Below, in pieces: positions 51,400 to 61,077 of a DNA stretch of 64,000 bases. Origin of the DNA: Deltaproteobacteria bacterium (GTDB lineage Bacteria > Desulfobacterota > Binatia > DP-6); the NCBI GenBank assembly GCA_005888095.1, contig VBKF01000091.1:1-64000 (forward strand), read 5' to 3'. The notes under the pieces are model-generated. The model made no database searches. It saw only the letters and a list, made by a program, of their open reading frames with translations, and had not been told where the DNA came from. A program made the position numbers and the translations under genes. The first letter of the stretch is position 1. Every line of letters begins with the position of its first letter.

Positions 51400-54006
51400 T
51401 CAGACCGCGGTCTTCAAGCGGCCGCTCGCGCGGCGCGCGGTCGCGGTCGACGGCAGCAGCACGGTGAAGGTGCTGCCCACCCCGACCGCCGACGAGAGCT
51501 CGATGCGCCCGCCGATCGCGTCGAGCATCTCGCGGACGAGCGAAAGCCCGAGGCCGACGCCCGGCGTGTGCTTGTAGCGCACGGGTTCCAGCTGCTCGAA
51601 GGGCTCGAAGACGAGATGCTGCCGATCGAGCGGGATGCCGGGGCCGGAGTCCTTCACCACCATGCGGTGCTGGCCGCCGTCGCACCCCACCGACACCTCG
51701 ACGGCGCCACGTTCCGTGAACTTGATCGCGTTCCCGACCAGGTTGACCAGGATCAGGGAGACCAGCCGCCGATCGCCCTCCAGCGGCGTCAGGTCGGGCA
51801 ACACGGACAGCGTCAGCGGGAGCCCCTTGTGCTCGGCCTGCGGCCGCATCTCCGCCACCACTTCGGCGGCGAGCCCGCCGAGGTCCAGGGGCTCCGGGTG
51901 GGTGATCAGCCGGCCACTCTCGATCCGCGTGTGCTCGAGGAGGGACTCGATGAGGCTCATGAGGCGCGCCGTCGAGTTTCCGATCCTCCCGAGCATCTGC
52001 TGGGTCGACGCGGCCGATGCCTCACGCTTGAGCAGGTGGAGGTTCGTCTGGATCACGGTGAGCGGCGTGCGCAGCTCGTGCGAGACGAGGCTCAGGAAGT
52101 TGCTCTTGACCCGGCTCGCCGCCTCGGCGTGGTCGCGCGCGATGCGCGCCGCGTCGAGCGCGGTCTGGAGGTCGCGCTTGCGTGCGGTGATCTCTCCGGC
52201 CAGGGCCTCCAGGTCACGGAGCCGGCTCGCGAGCGCGTGCTGCAGGACGTCCCGCGCCCGCTTCATCGTGACCAGGTTGGCCACCCGCGCGCGGAGCTCC
52301 TCGGCGGAGAACGGCTTCGTGACGTAGTCCTGTGCGCCCGCGCGGAGCAGCTCGACGCGCAGCGCGTCGTCCCCCTTGGCGGTGAGCACGACGATGGGCA
52401 TCTCGTCGAGCTCCGGACGGGCTCGGAGCTCGCGCACTAGGGTTTCCCCGCTCATCTCCGGCATCATCACGTCGCTCAGCACCAGCTCCGGCCGGAGCTC
52501 GAGCACCTTCTCGAGCCCCTCCCTGCCGCCGAACGCCGGCTCCACCCGGTACCGATCCGCCAGCGTCTCGCAGATGAAGGCGTTCATCTCCGGATGGTCC
52601 TCGACGACGACGATCAGGGCACGCCCCTCCTCTCCCGCAGCCATGGGCCGCGCGGCGTTGCGGCCGCGCAGCGCCTCGATCGAGTGACGCGCGGCCTCCG
52701 TGACGACCGCCTCCTCGGCGGCCATCGCCACGACGTGCGCTCCTTCGGGCGCGTGCCGCGGAACCTCGGCACGCAGGAGTGCGCCACCCTCGGGCGCATC
52801 CCCGACGTCGAGCGTTCCGCCGTGGAGCTGGGTGAAATCACCCGCAATGGCCAGCCCGAGACCCGTGCCTCCGAAGCGGCGGGTCGATCCGCCCGCGAGC
52901 TGGCGGAAGCGCTCGAACACGGCCTCACGCTGCTCGGCGGGGATGCCGGGACCGCTGTCGGCGACCTCGAGGACGGCGGTTCCGCGGGCGGCCTCCTCGC
53001 GGAGCGTGCAGCGGACCCGCCCGCCGGCGGGAGTGAACTTGAAGGCGTTCGACAGCAGGTTCAGGAGCAGGCGCTGGAACTTCTCCACGTCCACCTGCGC
53101 GTGCAGCTCGCCGGGGGTTTCAACGCCGTAGGCGATCCGGTTTTCCTCGGCGAGGACGTCGAAATGAGCGGCCACCAGTCGCACGAGGCGCGCCAGATCG
53201 GTGTCGCGGTACTCGAGCCTCATCTTCCCGGCTTCCAGCTTCGAGGCGTCGAGCAGGTCGTTCACGTGCCTGAGCAACGTCCCGGCGTTGCGGACCACCA
53301 CTTCCAGGTCGCGGCGGGCGCCTTCCTCGAGCCCGGCCGTCGCGAGCAGCCTCTCCGTCCGCCCGATGATGAGCGCGAGGGGCGTGCGCAGCTCGTGGCT
53401 GACGTTGGCGAAGAACTGCGTCTTCAGCTCGTCCAGCTCCTTGGTCTTCTCGTAGAGGCTCGCGAGCTCTTCGTTGGCTCGCCGGAGCTGCCGGTTCGCG
53501 TCGTCCAGCTCGCGGGCCCGCAGGTAGATCTCGGACTCCATCTGCTCCGCGCGGCTCCGGAGCTCTTCGGTGAGCTTCGTCTGCTCGGTCCCCTGCTGCT
53601 TGAGGCGGACGAACTCCGTCACGTCTTCGACCCGGTGGATGATGTACGGCATCCGGCCGTCCATGAAGACCGGCGAATTGACGGGGCTCCAGTACCGCTC
53701 CTCGAACCCGCCGCCCTCGGACTCGGGTCGGCGAATGTCGTACTTCTGGACCGGCATGGTGTCGGGGACACGATTCTGGAGCACCCGGTCGAGCGAGGCT
53801 CTCAGGTTTCGGGCCCCGGTGGCGTGCGGGTCGTCGGGGTTGTCCGGGAAGACGTCGAAGAGACCGCGGCCGAGGATCTCCTCCCGCTTGGTCATCGTGG
53901 CGCGCAGATACGCATCGCTCGCTGCCACGATCTTCAGGTCCGCGGTCAGCACGAGATAGAGCCCGGGGGCCGACTCGAAGAGCGCCCGGAAGTCCGGGTT
54001 TGCCAT
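51400..54006 (-). CDS. hybrid histidine kinase with two catalytic cores and a central receiver
   Basis: An 868-residue cytoplasmic protein: PAS (about 1-125, [29 protein letters not shown]), coiled coil, first HisKA with [13 protein letters not shown], first HATPase ([28 protein letters not shown]), receiver (phospho-Asp in [12 protein letters not shown], Lys in YVTKPF), second coiled coil, second HisKA with [13 protein letters not shown] and second HATPase ([28 protein letters not shown]). Two complete kinases bracket one receiver. Start ATG 54006. No cognate regulator is adjacent; the ccm operon ends 57 bases upstream. Confidence 0.92.
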   Translation of the reverse strand: MANPDFRALFESAPGLYLVLTADLKIVAASDAYLRATMTKREEILGRGLFDVFPDNPDDPHATGARNLRASLDRVLQNRVPDTMPVQKYDIRRPESEGGGFEERYWSPVNSPVFMDGRMPYIIHRVEDVTEFVRLKQQGTEQTKLTEELRSRAEQMESEIYLRARELDDANRQLRRANEELASLYEKTKELDELKTQFFANVSHELRTPLALIIGRTERLLATAGLEEGARRDLEVVVRNAGTLLRHVNDLLDASKLEAGKMRLEYRDTDLARLVRLVAAHFDVLAEENRIAYGVETPGELHAQVDVEKFQRLLLNLLSNAFKFTPAGGRVRCTLREEAARGTAVLEVADSGPGIPAEQREAVFERFRQLAGGSTRRFGGTGLGLAIAGDFTQLHGGTLDVGDAPEGGALLRAEVPRHAPEGAHVVAMAAEEAVVTEAARHSIEALRGRNAARPMAAGEEGRALIVVVEDHPEMNAFICETLADRYRVEPAFGGREGLEKVLELRPELVLSDVMMPEMSGETLVRELRARPELDEMPIVVLTAKGDDALRVELLRAGAQDYVTKPFSAEELRARVANLVTMKRARDVLQHALASRLRDLEALAGEITARKRDLQTALDAARIARDHAEAASRVKSNFLSLVSHELRTPLTVIQTNLHLLKREASAASTQQMLGRIGNSTARLMSLIESLLEHTRIESGRLITHPEPLDLGGLAAEVVAEMRPQAEHKGLPLTLSVLPDLTPLEGDRRLVSLILVNLVGNAIKFTERGAVEVSVGCDGGQHRMVVKDSGPGIPLDRQHLVFEPFEQLEPVRYKHTPGVGLGLSLVREMLDAIGGRIELSSAVGVGSTFTVLLPSTATARRASGRLKTAV

Positions 54007-54063
54007 CCCGGGCGGCGAACCTAACACGCCGAATCGGTGCGGGCCAACGTTGCGGCCGGCGCG

Positions 54064-54201
54064 CTATCCGCCGAGCCGGTGGCGCAGCTCCCGCACTTCG
54101 TCCTCGAGCTCCTGCGTGCGGCGCGTCAGACGCATCAGATAGACGAAGATCCCGATCCAGACGGCGGTGTAGGCGGCAAACAGGTACGGTAAGAAGCTCA
54201 C
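54064..54201 (-). CDS. ccmD: CcmD-like small heme-exporter subunit
   Basis: A 45-residue protein, MSFLPYLFAAYTAVWIGIFV... followed by YLMRLTRRTQELEDEVRELRHRLGG. One membrane helix and a charged coiled coil, as in CcmD, which releases holo-CcmE from CcmC. GTG start overlaps the ccmC stop (GTGA). Last gene of the ccm operon. Confidence 0.85.
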   Translation of the reverse strand: MSFLPYLFAAYTAVWIGIFVYLMRLTRRTQELEDEVRELRHRLGG

Positions 54202-54887
54202 GCCACCTCCCCCCGGCGGGCGTCGAGCTCGCGTCTGAGCGCCGCCACCTCATCGTCGAGCCGCGCCCCCCGGACCCGGAGGTCGACGAACCAGGCCGCG
54301 AGGAGGATGAGCGCCAGCGCCGACACGAGGAGCCCGACCCGCATCCACGGGTCGACGAGCCCGGTCCCGCCCTCCTGCCGGGTGAGCACGGCGGGATGGA
54401 TGCCGCGCAGGAGCCTCACCGAGACCACGATCAGCGGGATGTCGAGGACGCCGACGATGCCGAGCACGGCCGCGTAGCGGCCGAGCGCCGCGTCGCCGCC
54501 GCCGAACGCACGCAGCATCAGGTAGCTCGCGTAGATCGCCCACAGGACGACCGTCATCGTGAGGCGCGGGTCCCAGGTCCACCACACCCCCCAGATGGGG
54601 CGCGCCCAGATCGGCCCGGTGACCAGGACGAGCGTGCAGAAGAGGACGCCGACCTCCGCCGCCGCGTACGCCAGCCGGTCGGCTGTCGGCGAGCCGTTCC
54701 AGAGGTAGACCGCGCTCGCCCCGGCGACCAGGAAGAAGCCGAGGAACGCCACCCAGGCCGAGGCGACGTGGAAGTAGAAGATGCGCTGCACGATGCCCAT
54801 GTCGGCCTCGGTGGGCACGACGAGGAACACGATGGCGAGGGCGGCAAGCATCACGAGGCCGGTCAGCGGGGGGAGCAGGCGTCGCAT
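54198..54887 (-). CDS. ccmC: cytochrome c maturation protein C
   Basis: A 229-residue, six-helix protein that loads heme onto CcmE. The tryptophan-rich motif is PIWGVWWTWDPRLT, with flanking His residues in FYFHVASAW and IHPAVL. The C-terminal tail adds a helix and a coiled-coil end (RLDDEVAALRRELDARRG) beyond the usual CcmC. ATG at 54887 lies one base after the ccmB stop. Confidence 0.95.
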   Translation of the reverse strand: MRRLLPPLTGLVMLAALAIVFLVVPTEADMGIVQRIFYFHVASAWVAFLGFFLVAGASAVYLWNGSPTADRLAYAAAEVGVLFCTLVLVTGPIWARPIWGVWWTWDPRLTMTVVLWAIYASYLMLRAFGGGDAALGRYAAVLGIVGVLDIPLIVVSVRLLRGIHPAVLTRQEGGTGLVDPWMRVGLLVSALALILLAAWFVDLRVRGARLDDEVAALRRELDARRGEVA

Positions 54888-54888
54888 G

Positions 54889-55554
54889 TCAGTCCCGCAC
54901 AACATACGCGAAGAGGAGCCAGCCGGCCACTGCGAAGATCACGTCGAAGGCGGCGAGCACGCCGAGCCCGCCGCTCGCCCCGGCGAGCCCACCGACGAGC
55001 ACGGCGCGGGTGGCCTCGACGGCGCCGATCAGGAGCGGCACGAGGAGCGGCAGGAGCAGGAGCGGCAGCATCACCTCGCGCGCCCGCACCCGCGTCGCGA
55101 GCGCCCCGAAGAGGGTGGCGAGGGACGCGAAGCCCACGTTCCCGAGCAGGCAGACGAGCAACAGCGCCGGCAGGCGCGGGATGAGGTCCAGGTGGAGGAA
55201 GAGGCCCGTGAGCGGCACGACGACCGTCTGCATGACGGCCAGGAGGACGACGTTGGCGGCGAGCTTGCCGGCGTAGATCGCCGCGGGGTCGACCGGCGCC
55301 GTGAGCAGGCCCGCCAGGCAATCGTTCTCGCGCTCGAGCAGGAAGCCGCGCTGGACGGCGAGGAGCCCGGTCAGGACGAAGGCCGCCCAGAGCACGCCGG
55401 GGGCGAGGGTCGGCGCCGTCTCGGGGGAGGGGTCTTGCGCGACCGTCAGGACGACGAGGAGGAGCACGCCCAGGACGAAGACGCTCGAGATGCCCTCGCG
55501 CGTGCGCCACTCGATACGGAGGTCCTTGGCGAGGATGGCGAGCGCGTCGCGCAT
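54889..55554 (-). CDS. ccmB: heme exporter membrane subunit CcmB
   Basis: A 221-residue ABC permease with six helices: KDLRIEWRTREGISSVFVLGVLLLVV, FLLERENDCLAGLLTAPVDPAAIYAGKL, and LLLLPLLVPLLIGAVEATRAVL, all characteristic of CcmB. With CcmA it drives release of heme-CcmE. ATG 55554, 2 bases after ccmA. Confidence 0.94.
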   Translation of the reverse strand: MRDALAILAKDLRIEWRTREGISSVFVLGVLLLVVLTVAQDPSPETAPTLAPGVLWAAFVLTGLLAVQRGFLLERENDCLAGLLTAPVDPAAIYAGKLAANVVLLAVMQTVVVPLTGLFLHLDLIPRLPALLLVCLLGNVGFASLATLFGALATRVRAREVMLPLLLLPLLVPLLIGAVEATRAVLVGGLAGASGGLGVLAAFDVIFAVAGWLLFAYVVRD

Positions 55555-55556
55555 CG

Positions 55557-56273
55557 TCAGACCCGCTCCGCAACGACGGCGCGGTACGCCGCGACGATCA
55601 CCGCCGCGTCGGCAGCCCGACCGTCGTGCACCCAGGCGATGCGGCCGCGGTGGAGGATCGCCAGGCGGGACGCGATCGGCGCCGCCCTTTCGACGTCGTG
55701 CGTGGCGAGCAGGATCGAGTGGCCGGCCGCACGCAGCTCGAGGAGTTGCTGCTGCAGCCGTTCGACGGCCTCGGGGTCGAGGCCGCTGAAGGGCTCGTCC
55801 AGGAGGAGCAGGTCCGGTTCGTGGAGGAGGGCGCGGGCGAGCGCCAGGCGCTGGCCCATGCCCCGCGAGTAGGCGCGGACCGGCCGGCGGCCCGCGCCGT
55901 CGAGGCCCGCCCAGGTGAGGAGCCGGGCGATACGCGCCGCCGCTTCGCTGACGCCGAACAGCCGCGCGTAGAAGGCCAGGTTCTCCGCCCCGCTCAGGTC
56001 CGGGTAACACGAGATCTCGTGCCCCGCGTAGCCGATCCGGCGGCGCAGCGCGGCCGGCGCGCGCGTCGCGTCGGTGCCGAAGAGGAGGAGGCGGCCGCCC
56101 GTGGGCGCGAGCAGGAGCGCCAGCATGCGCAGGAGGGTCGTCTTGCCGGCGCCGTTCGGCCCGAGCAGCACCACGACCTCGCCGGCGTCGACCGCGAGGT
56201 CCACGCTCGTGAGCACGGGCATGCCGCCGAAGCGCCGGGCGAGGCCCTCGGCGCGGAGCGGGGGGCCGTCCAC
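55557..56273 (-). CDS. ccmA: heme exporter ATPase CcmA
   Basis: A 238-residue ABC ATPase: Walker A LLGPNGAGKTTLLRML, signature YSRGMGQRLALARALL, Walker B LLLLDEPFSGLD and switch His in LLATHDVERA. GTG start overlaps the previous stop by one base (TAGTG). Confidence 0.93.
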   Translation of the reverse strand: MDGPPLRAEGLARRFGGMPVLTSVDLAVDAGEVVVLLGPNGAGKTTLLRMLALLLAPTGGRLLLFGTDATRAPAALRRRIGYAGHEISCYPDLSGAENLAFYARLFGVSEAAARIARLLTWAGLDGAGRRPVRAYSRGMGQRLALARALLHEPDLLLLDEPFSGLDPEAVERLQQQLLELRAAGHSILLATHDVERAAPIASRLAILHRGRIAWVHDGRAADAAVIVAAYRAVVAERV

Positions 56274-56593
56274 TAGCGGACGACGGCGCCGGGCATCACC
56301 GGGTCGTCGGGGCGGAGGAGCACGACCCGGTCGCCGTCGGAGACCGCCAGCACCATGCCCTGGCTCTCGACGCCGCGGAGCTGCGCGGGCTCGAGGTTCG
56401 CGACCACCACCACCTGGCGCCCGACGAGCGCGGCCGGGTCGTAGTGGGCGCGGATGCCTGCGACGAGCTGCCGCTCCTCCGTCCCGAGGTCGACGCGCAG
56501 CAGGAGGAGCCGGTCGGCGTTCGGGTGCGGCTCCGCGGCCCGCACCGTGCCGACGCGCAGGTCGAGCGCTCGGAACTGGTCGATCGTGATCAT
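56273..56593 (-). CDS. stand-alone tRNA-binding domain protein (MetG-beta/CsaA-like)
   Basis: A 106-residue OB-fold tRNA-binding domain: ITIDQFRALDLRVGTVRAAEPHPNADRLLLL, RQLVAGIRAHYDPAALVGRQVVVVANLEPAQLRGVESQGMVLA. This is the C-terminal domain of methionyl-tRNA synthetase as a separate protein, or a CsaA-like chaperone. Placed inside the ccm operon between ccmI-like and ccmA genes and coupled on both sides (ATGA, TAGTG), an unusual location. No metG is in the window. Confidence 0.9.
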   Translation of the reverse strand: MITIDQFRALDLRVGTVRAAEPHPNADRLLLLRVDLGTEERQLVAGIRAHYDPAALVGRQVVVVANLEPAQLRGVESQGMVLAVSDGDRVVLLRPDDPVMPGAVVR

Positions 56594-56883
56594 CCCCGCC
56601 CCTCCTTCTCGAGCATCGCCATCGCCGCCAGCGCCTGCTGCTCGAACCGCCCGCGCAGCACCGCCAGGTCCTCGTCCGAGAGCTTGCCCATCTGGTGGTC
56701 CATCTCCGCCTCGCGGATGGCGGCGAGCGCCTGCCGCTTCTGCCGCTCCCACCGCGCCCGCTCCGAGGCGTCGTCGCCGGAGACTCCGGTGCGCGCCGGC
56801 CGGAACAGGGGGGCCGCGACGAACAGCGAGGCGATCAGGATCAGCAGGAGGCCGACGACGAAGAGGGCGGGGGTGGCAGTCAT
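56590..56883 (-). CDS. short CcmI-like protein
   Basis: A 97-residue protein with one N-terminal membrane helix (ALFVVGLLLILIASLFVAAPLF) and a helical cytoplasmic part (RARWERQKRQALAAIREAEMDHQMGKLSDEDLAVLRGRFEQQALAAM). It matches the N-terminal module of CcmI/CycH but lacks the TPR region, as in many Deltaproteobacteria. ATGA overlaps on both sides. Confidence 0.75.
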   Translation of the reverse strand: MTATPALFVVGLLLILIASLFVAAPLFRPARTGVSGDDASERARWERQKRQALAAIREAEMDHQMGKLSDEDLAVLRGRFEQQALAAMAMLEKEGRG

Positions 56884-57341
56884 TCGGCGTCGAACTCTGC
56901 GAGCTCGCGGGCGAGGCGCTCGCGGAGCGCGCCGTCCGTCTCGGTGGGCGCGGCGGCGACGGGGGCCCCGGCGGCCCGCGCGCCCCAGCGCCGGATCGCC
57001 AGCGCGAGCGCGAGCGCGCCCAGCGTGACGGCGGCGAACGGCGTGACCCACGCGAGCCAGTTGAAGCCGTGGAACGTGGGCGACGACAGCACCTTCTCGC
57101 CGTAGCGGGCCCGGAACGCGTCGAGGATCGCCTCCTTCGTCTCCCCGGCCGCGAGACGCTCGGAGATCTCCTTCTTCATCGGCTCGCCCGAGCCGCACTG
57201 GAGGTGGTTGCAGGCGTGGACCGTGAGGCCGCAACCGCACTGGCAGGTGAGCGACTCCTCGACCTCCTGCTGCGTGGTGGCGAGCGCGGCCGGCGCCGCG
57301 GCGAGCAGCAGGGCCACGGAGAGGAGCGCCGCCGCCCGCAC
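56880..57341 (-). CDS. ccmH: CcmH/NrfF-family protein with Cys-rich variant motif
   Basis: A 153-residue protein: signal (AALLSVALLLAAAPAALA), the redox motif in the variant form SLTCQCGCGLTVHACNHLQCG (the common form is LRCxxCQ), then PMKKEISERLAAGETKEAILDAFRARYGEKVL and a C-terminal membrane helix (WVTPFAAVTLGALALALA). It reduces apocytochrome and binds CcmF. The six-Cys-like variant is seen in Acidobacteria and Deltaproteobacteria. GTG start 2 bases after the ccmF stop. Confidence 0.9.
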   Translation of the reverse strand: MRAAALLSVALLLAAAPAALATTQQEVEESLTCQCGCGLTVHACNHLQCGSGEPMKKEISERLAAGETKEAILDAFRARYGEKVLSSPTFHGFNWLAWVTPFAAVTLGALALALAIRRWGARAAGAPVAAAPTETDGALRERLARELAEFDAE

Positions 57342-57343
57342 GC

Positions 57344-59332
57344 TCAGTCCGCCGTCACCCGCACCCCGCCGAGCGCGTAGGCGGGCGCGCGCCGCTCGGC
57401 GGCGGTCGGCCACATCGCCACCGTCGTACCGAGGGCCATGATGACGCCGCCGATCCAGATCCACGACACGAGCGGGTTCACGTAGGCGAGGATCGTCACC
57501 AGCCCCGACTGCTCGTCGTAGGAGCCGAGGACGAGGTAGAGGTCCTCGGTGAGGGTGGCGCGCATCGCGACTTCCGTGGTCGGCTGCTGGGGCTTCTTGT
57601 AGAAGCGCTTCTCGGGCGTGAGCGTCGTCACCGCCTTGCCGTCGCGCCACACCGAGACGACGGCGGCGAGGCGGGACATGTGGGGGTCGTCCTGCTTCGT
57701 GACGCGCTCGTAGCGGAGCGTGAACTTCCCCGCTGCCGCCTCCTGCCCCGGGGCGAGCGTCTGCTGCACCTCGACGCGGAAGACGCTCGACGCCGCGACC
57801 CCGACGAACACCGCGACCACGCCCACGTGGATGATGTACCCGCCGTAGCGGCGGCGGTTCTTGCCGACCAGCCGGCTGAGGGCGCGCCCCGGGCTCTCGT
57901 GCAGCATCGCCTGCCGCGCCCGCATGCCGCGCCAGAACTCCTGGACGATCGTGCCGAGCACGAAGACGCCGAGGGCGAAGGTCGAGTGCGCGTAGCCGAG
58001 CGGTACGCCGGCGACGGCGAGCGCCGCGGCCGCGACGACTCCCGCCGCCACGGGGCCCGCGAAGGCGCGCCAGAGGTTCGGCGGCGAGGCGCGGCGCCAG
58101 GCGATCACCGGCCCCACGCCCGCCAGGAAGAGGAGCGCGACACCGAGCGGCGCGTTCACGCGGTTGAAGAAGGGCGGCCCGACCGTGATCTTCACGCCCC
58201 GCACCCATTCCGAGACCACGGGGAACACCGTGCCCCAGAAGACCGCGAATGCGATCCCGACCAGGATCAGGTTGTTGAAGAGGAAGGCCGCCTCGCGCGA
58301 CAGGAACGACTCGACGGTCGCCGGCGTTCGGAGCTCGGGCAGCCGGTAGACGACGAGCCCGCCCGAGACCACGAGCACGACGAGCAGGAAGCCGATGAAG
58401 AAGGGGCCGAGCCCCGACTGGGTGAACGAGTGGACGGAGGAGATGACGCCGCTGCGGGTGAGGAACGTGCCGAAGATCGTGAGCGAGAAGGTGAGCAGCA
58501 CGAGGACCATGTTCCACACCCGGAGCATGTCCTTCTTCTCCTGGATCATCACGGAGTGGAGGTACGCGGTCGAGACGAGCCACGGCATGAAGGCGGCGTT
58601 CTCCACCGGATCCCACGCCCAGTACCCGCCCCAGCCGAGCACCTCGTAGGCCCAGCGCGCACCGAAGAGATTGCCGAGCGTCAGGAAGAACCACGAGAAG
58701 AGCGCCCAGCGCCGGACGCTGCGGATCCACTGGTCGCCCAGCCGGCCGGCGGCGAGCGCCGCGATCGCGAACGCGAACGGCACCGAGGCGCTCACGTAAC
58801 CGGTGTAGAGCGACGGGGGGTGGATCGTCATCCAGTAGTTCTGGAGGAGGGGGTTCAGGTCGGCGCCCTCGCGCGCGGGGATCGGGAGGCGCTCGAACGG
58901 ATCGGTCACGAAGGTGAGGAGCCCGAGGAAGAAGGCGGCGATGGTCATGAGCGTGGCGGTGACCCACGGCATGAGCTCACGGTTCCGCTCGCGGTTCTGC
59001 AGCTGCACGATGGTCGTGAAGAGGGTGAGCATGAAGACCCAGAAGAGGAGCGAGCCCTTCTGCCCGCCCCAGAGCGCGGCGACAGTGTAGCGGAGCGGCA
59101 GCGTGCTCGAGGAGTAGGCGGCCACGTACTCGAGCGAGAAGTCGTGCTCGACGAGCGCGTGGAGGAGGATCGCGACCGCGACGACGACGAGTGCGAAGAC
59201 CGCATAGGCGGCATGCGTCCCGGAGCGGACGAGGTGGCGCCTTCGACGGATCGCGCCCAGGATCGAGACGCCGGTCGCGTACGCCGCGAAGAGCAGCGCG
59301 AGACAGATCGCCAGGCGTCCGAGCGCGGCCAT
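57344..59332 (-). CDS. ccmF: cytochrome c heme lyase CcmF
   Basis: A 662-residue, about 15-helix protein that attaches heme to apocytochrome c. WWD-type motif GGYWAWDPVENAAFMPWL, flanking His in HPPSLYTGYV and YIIHVGVV, and a late periplasmic domain (FRVEVQQTLAPGQEAAAGKFTLRYE). Standard length. Confidence 0.96.
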   Translation of the reverse strand: MAALGRLAICLALLFAAYATGVSILGAIRRRRHLVRSGTHAAYAVFALVVVAVAILLHALVEHDFSLEYVAAYSSSTLPLRYTVAALWGGQKGSLLFWVFMLTLFTTIVQLQNRERNRELMPWVTATLMTIAAFFLGLLTFVTDPFERLPIPAREGADLNPLLQNYWMTIHPPSLYTGYVSASVPFAFAIAALAAGRLGDQWIRSVRRWALFSWFFLTLGNLFGARWAYEVLGWGGYWAWDPVENAAFMPWLVSTAYLHSVMIQEKKDMLRVWNMVLVLLTFSLTIFGTFLTRSGVISSVHSFTQSGLGPFFIGFLLVVLVVSGGLVVYRLPELRTPATVESFLSREAAFLFNNLILVGIAFAVFWGTVFPVVSEWVRGVKITVGPPFFNRVNAPLGVALLFLAGVGPVIAWRRASPPNLWRAFAGPVAAGVVAAAALAVAGVPLGYAHSTFALGVFVLGTIVQEFWRGMRARQAMLHESPGRALSRLVGKNRRRYGGYIIHVGVVAVFVGVAASSVFRVEVQQTLAPGQEAAAGKFTLRYERVTKQDDPHMSRLAAVVSVWRDGKAVTTLTPEKRFYKKPQQPTTEVAMRATLTEDLYLVLGSYDEQSGLVTILAYVNPLVSWIWIGGVIMALGTTVAMWPTAAERRAPAYALGGVRVTAD

Positions 59333-59338
59333 CCCGCC

Positions 59339-59740
59339 CTAGGACCCCGCCTTCGCCGGCTCGTACTTGGACGGGCAGCTGGTCATGATCTGGTGCGCGG
59401 CGAGACGACCGGCCGAGTAGCGCCCCTCGATGACGACCTCGCGCCCCTCCGAGAACATGTCGGGCAGAACGCCCCGGTAGGCGACCGGCACGGGGCTGGT
59501 GTCGTCCTGGTGGGCGAGCTCGAAGGCGAGGTCGTTGGTGCGCGGGTCCCAGCGCACGCTCCCGTGCCGGACCCAACCCTTGACGCGCAGGTCTTCGTCG
59601 GCGTGGGCCTCCCGGCTCGAGAGGAACTCGTCGAGGTTGAAGTAGTACATCGACGTGGTGCGCACGCCGGCGTAGATCAGGTAGGAAACCGCGGCGGCGA
59701 TCAGCACGGCGCCGACGATGAAGCGGCGTTTATCGAGCAC
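59339..59740 (-). CDS. ccmE: CcmE heme chaperone, CXXXY variant
   Basis: A 133-residue membrane-anchored OB-fold chaperone: helix at about 7-25 (FIVGAVLIAAAVSYLIYAG), LRVKGWVRHGSV, YRGVLPDMFSEGREVVIEGRY. The heme-attaching motif is CPSKY instead of the HXXXY of enterobacteria; Cys-type CcmE is known from archaea and Desulfovibrio, where it binds heme through Cys. The GTG start at 59740 is chosen; a frame from 59797 includes terminator-side sequence. First gene of the ccm operon. Confidence 0.93.
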   Translation of the reverse strand: MLDKRRFIVGAVLIAAAVSYLIYAGVRTTSMYYFNLDEFLSSREAHADEDLRVKGWVRHGSVRWDPRTNDLAFELAHQDDTSPVPVAYRGVLPDMFSEGREVVIEGRYSAGRLAAHQIMTSCPSKYEPAKAGS

Positions 59741-59805
59741 GGCACGCCTCGTCCACGGCCAAGCTTGAAGCTTACGGGAAGGGTTCCCCACTGGCAAGGC
59801 GAAAA

Positions 59806-59831
59806 CTGCGGGGGGCTCTCGCCCCCCGCAG
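59806..59831 (-). terminator. intrinsic terminator of the collagen-like gene
   Basis: CTGCGGGGGGC / GCCCCCCGCAG, an 11-bp stem with a tight loop, followed on the minus strand by TTTTC. It lies 10 bases after the collagen-like gene and just ahead of ccmE. Confidence 0.85.
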
Positions 59832-59841
59832 CCTGCTGAAC

Positions 59842-61077
59842 TTACTCCGTGACGGGATCGACTGTCACGACCGCCAGCTTGACGTTGAAGACCGACGTGG
59901 AACCTGCGTTGCTGTCGAGCCGCTGGCAGTGGACCGTGACCGCCACGGGAACGCTGAAGCTGTGGGCGACCATGAACGACGCAGCCGCCGCGCCGGAGGC
60001 GCTCCCTGTCCCGCTTGGAACGGAGATCGCGGTCATGTCGGAATCGAGAACAGTGTTACTCGCATCGATCGTATAGAGGGTGCACCTCACGGAGTGAGCC
60101 TTCGAGCTACCGTTCGAGAACAACACCTTGCCGCTGATCAGGTAGGTCCCGGCTTCGAGTGCGTAGCTCCCCAGTGTAACGTCCGACCCATCGTTTGGGA
60201 TGGTCGCGGCGCCGGTGGGCAGCGTCATGGTCTCCACGTGGACGATGCCGGGTTTTCCCTTGTCACCCTTGTCACCCTTGTCACCCTTGTCGCCCTTCGG
60301 CCCCTGCGGTCCGCCGTCCCCCTTCGGGCCTTGCGGACCACGGCAGTCCAGCACCGTGCACGCGCCGTCCTGGTCGGCGTCTTCTTCAGGATCACACTTC
60401 GCGTTGCCGTTCTTGTCCCAACAGTGCGCGCCGTTGGGTCCGGGATCGCCTTTGGGTCCGCGATCGCCTTTGGGACCAGGGGAACCCCCAGGTCCTTGAG
60501 GGCCCCCAGGACCCGGATCACCCGTGTCACCCTTGAGCCCCTGCGGTCCGGCGGGGCCGGGCTTGCCTTGAGGACCAATGGGACCCGCGGGTCCTACGTC
60601 ACCCGTGTCGCCTCGTGGGCCTCGCGGACCGCGAAGTCCCAGGCAAGGGTCATCCGGCAATCCGGGTGTGCACCCCAGTCCCGGGGGACCCGGGGGTCCC
60701 GGCGGCCCCTCCGGTCCCGGAGGTCCCGCCGGCCCCTGCGGTCCCGGCGGCCCCTGCGTTCCCGACGACCCCTGCGTTCCCGACGACCCCTGCGTTCCCG
60801 ACGACCCCTGCGTTCCCGACGACCCCTGCGTTCCCGACGGGTCCTGCGATCCGGGCTGCGTCGACAGGTCGACCTGCACTTCGCCCTTCTTGCAGGTGCT
60901 CCTCAGGAATACCTGGCCGCTGGAGTTGCGGCAGAAGATCGGCTGGGGCTGGGACTTGTGGTGGGCCTGCGCGGCTCCACTCACCGTGAGGAGGAGCGCG
61001 GTCGATCCCGCCACGACGAGTCCCCTCGTCCTGCGTGCGTCTGCCCTGAAACATGCGAGCCGGAGGACGCGTTTCAT
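59842..61077 (-). CDS. secreted collagen-like protein
   Basis: A 411-residue exported protein. Long signal (about 1-40, [20 protein letters not shown]), a short Cys domain ([24 protein letters not shown]), then roughly 190 residues of Gly-X-Y: GSSGTQ repeats, [16 protein letters not shown], and a second block [16 protein letters not shown] Cys-containing, Asp-rich calcium-like insert ([29 protein letters not shown]) separates the blocks. The last ~130 residues are a beta-rich head ([14 protein letters not shown]...), like C1q/TNF heads. ATG at 61077 has AGGAGG. It probably forms extracellular trimers; Pro hydroxylation is not implied. Confidence 0.92.
   Translation of the reverse strand: MKRVLRLACFRADARRTRGLVVAGSTALLLTVSGAAQAHHKSQPQPIFCRNSSGQVFLRSTCKKGEVQVDLSTQPGSQDPSGTQGSSGTQGSSGTQGSSGTQGSSGTQGPPGPQGPAGPPGPEGPPGPPGPPGLGCTPGLPDDPCLGLRGPRGPRGDTGDVGPAGPIGPQGKPGPAGPQGLKGDTGDPGPGGPQGPGGSPGPKGDRGPKGDPGPNGAHCWDKNGNAKCDPEEDADQDGACTVLDCRGPQGPKGDGGPQGPKGDKGDKGDKGDKGKPGIVHVETMTLPTGAATIPNDGSDVTLGSYALEAGTYLISGKVLFSNGSSKAHSVRCTLYTIDASNTVLDSDMTAISVPSGTGSASGAAAASFMVAHSFSVPVAVTVHCQRLDSNAGSTSVFNVKLAVVTVDPVTE
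60758..60847 (-). repeat. 18-bp tandem repeat encoding GSSGTQ
   Basis: Four identical 18-base units and one diverged unit inside the collagen-like gene (unit on the plus strand: GTTCCCGACGACCCCTGC). A perfect array allows copy-number change in steps of six residues without frameshift. A 9-base unit repeated about four times near 60257-60292 encodes the KGD run. Confidence 0.9.

Noticed and set aside
60758-60847. CRISPR-like regular repeat array
   Set aside because: The 18-base units are directly adjacent with no spacers and encode GSSGTQ in frame within a collagen-like protein.
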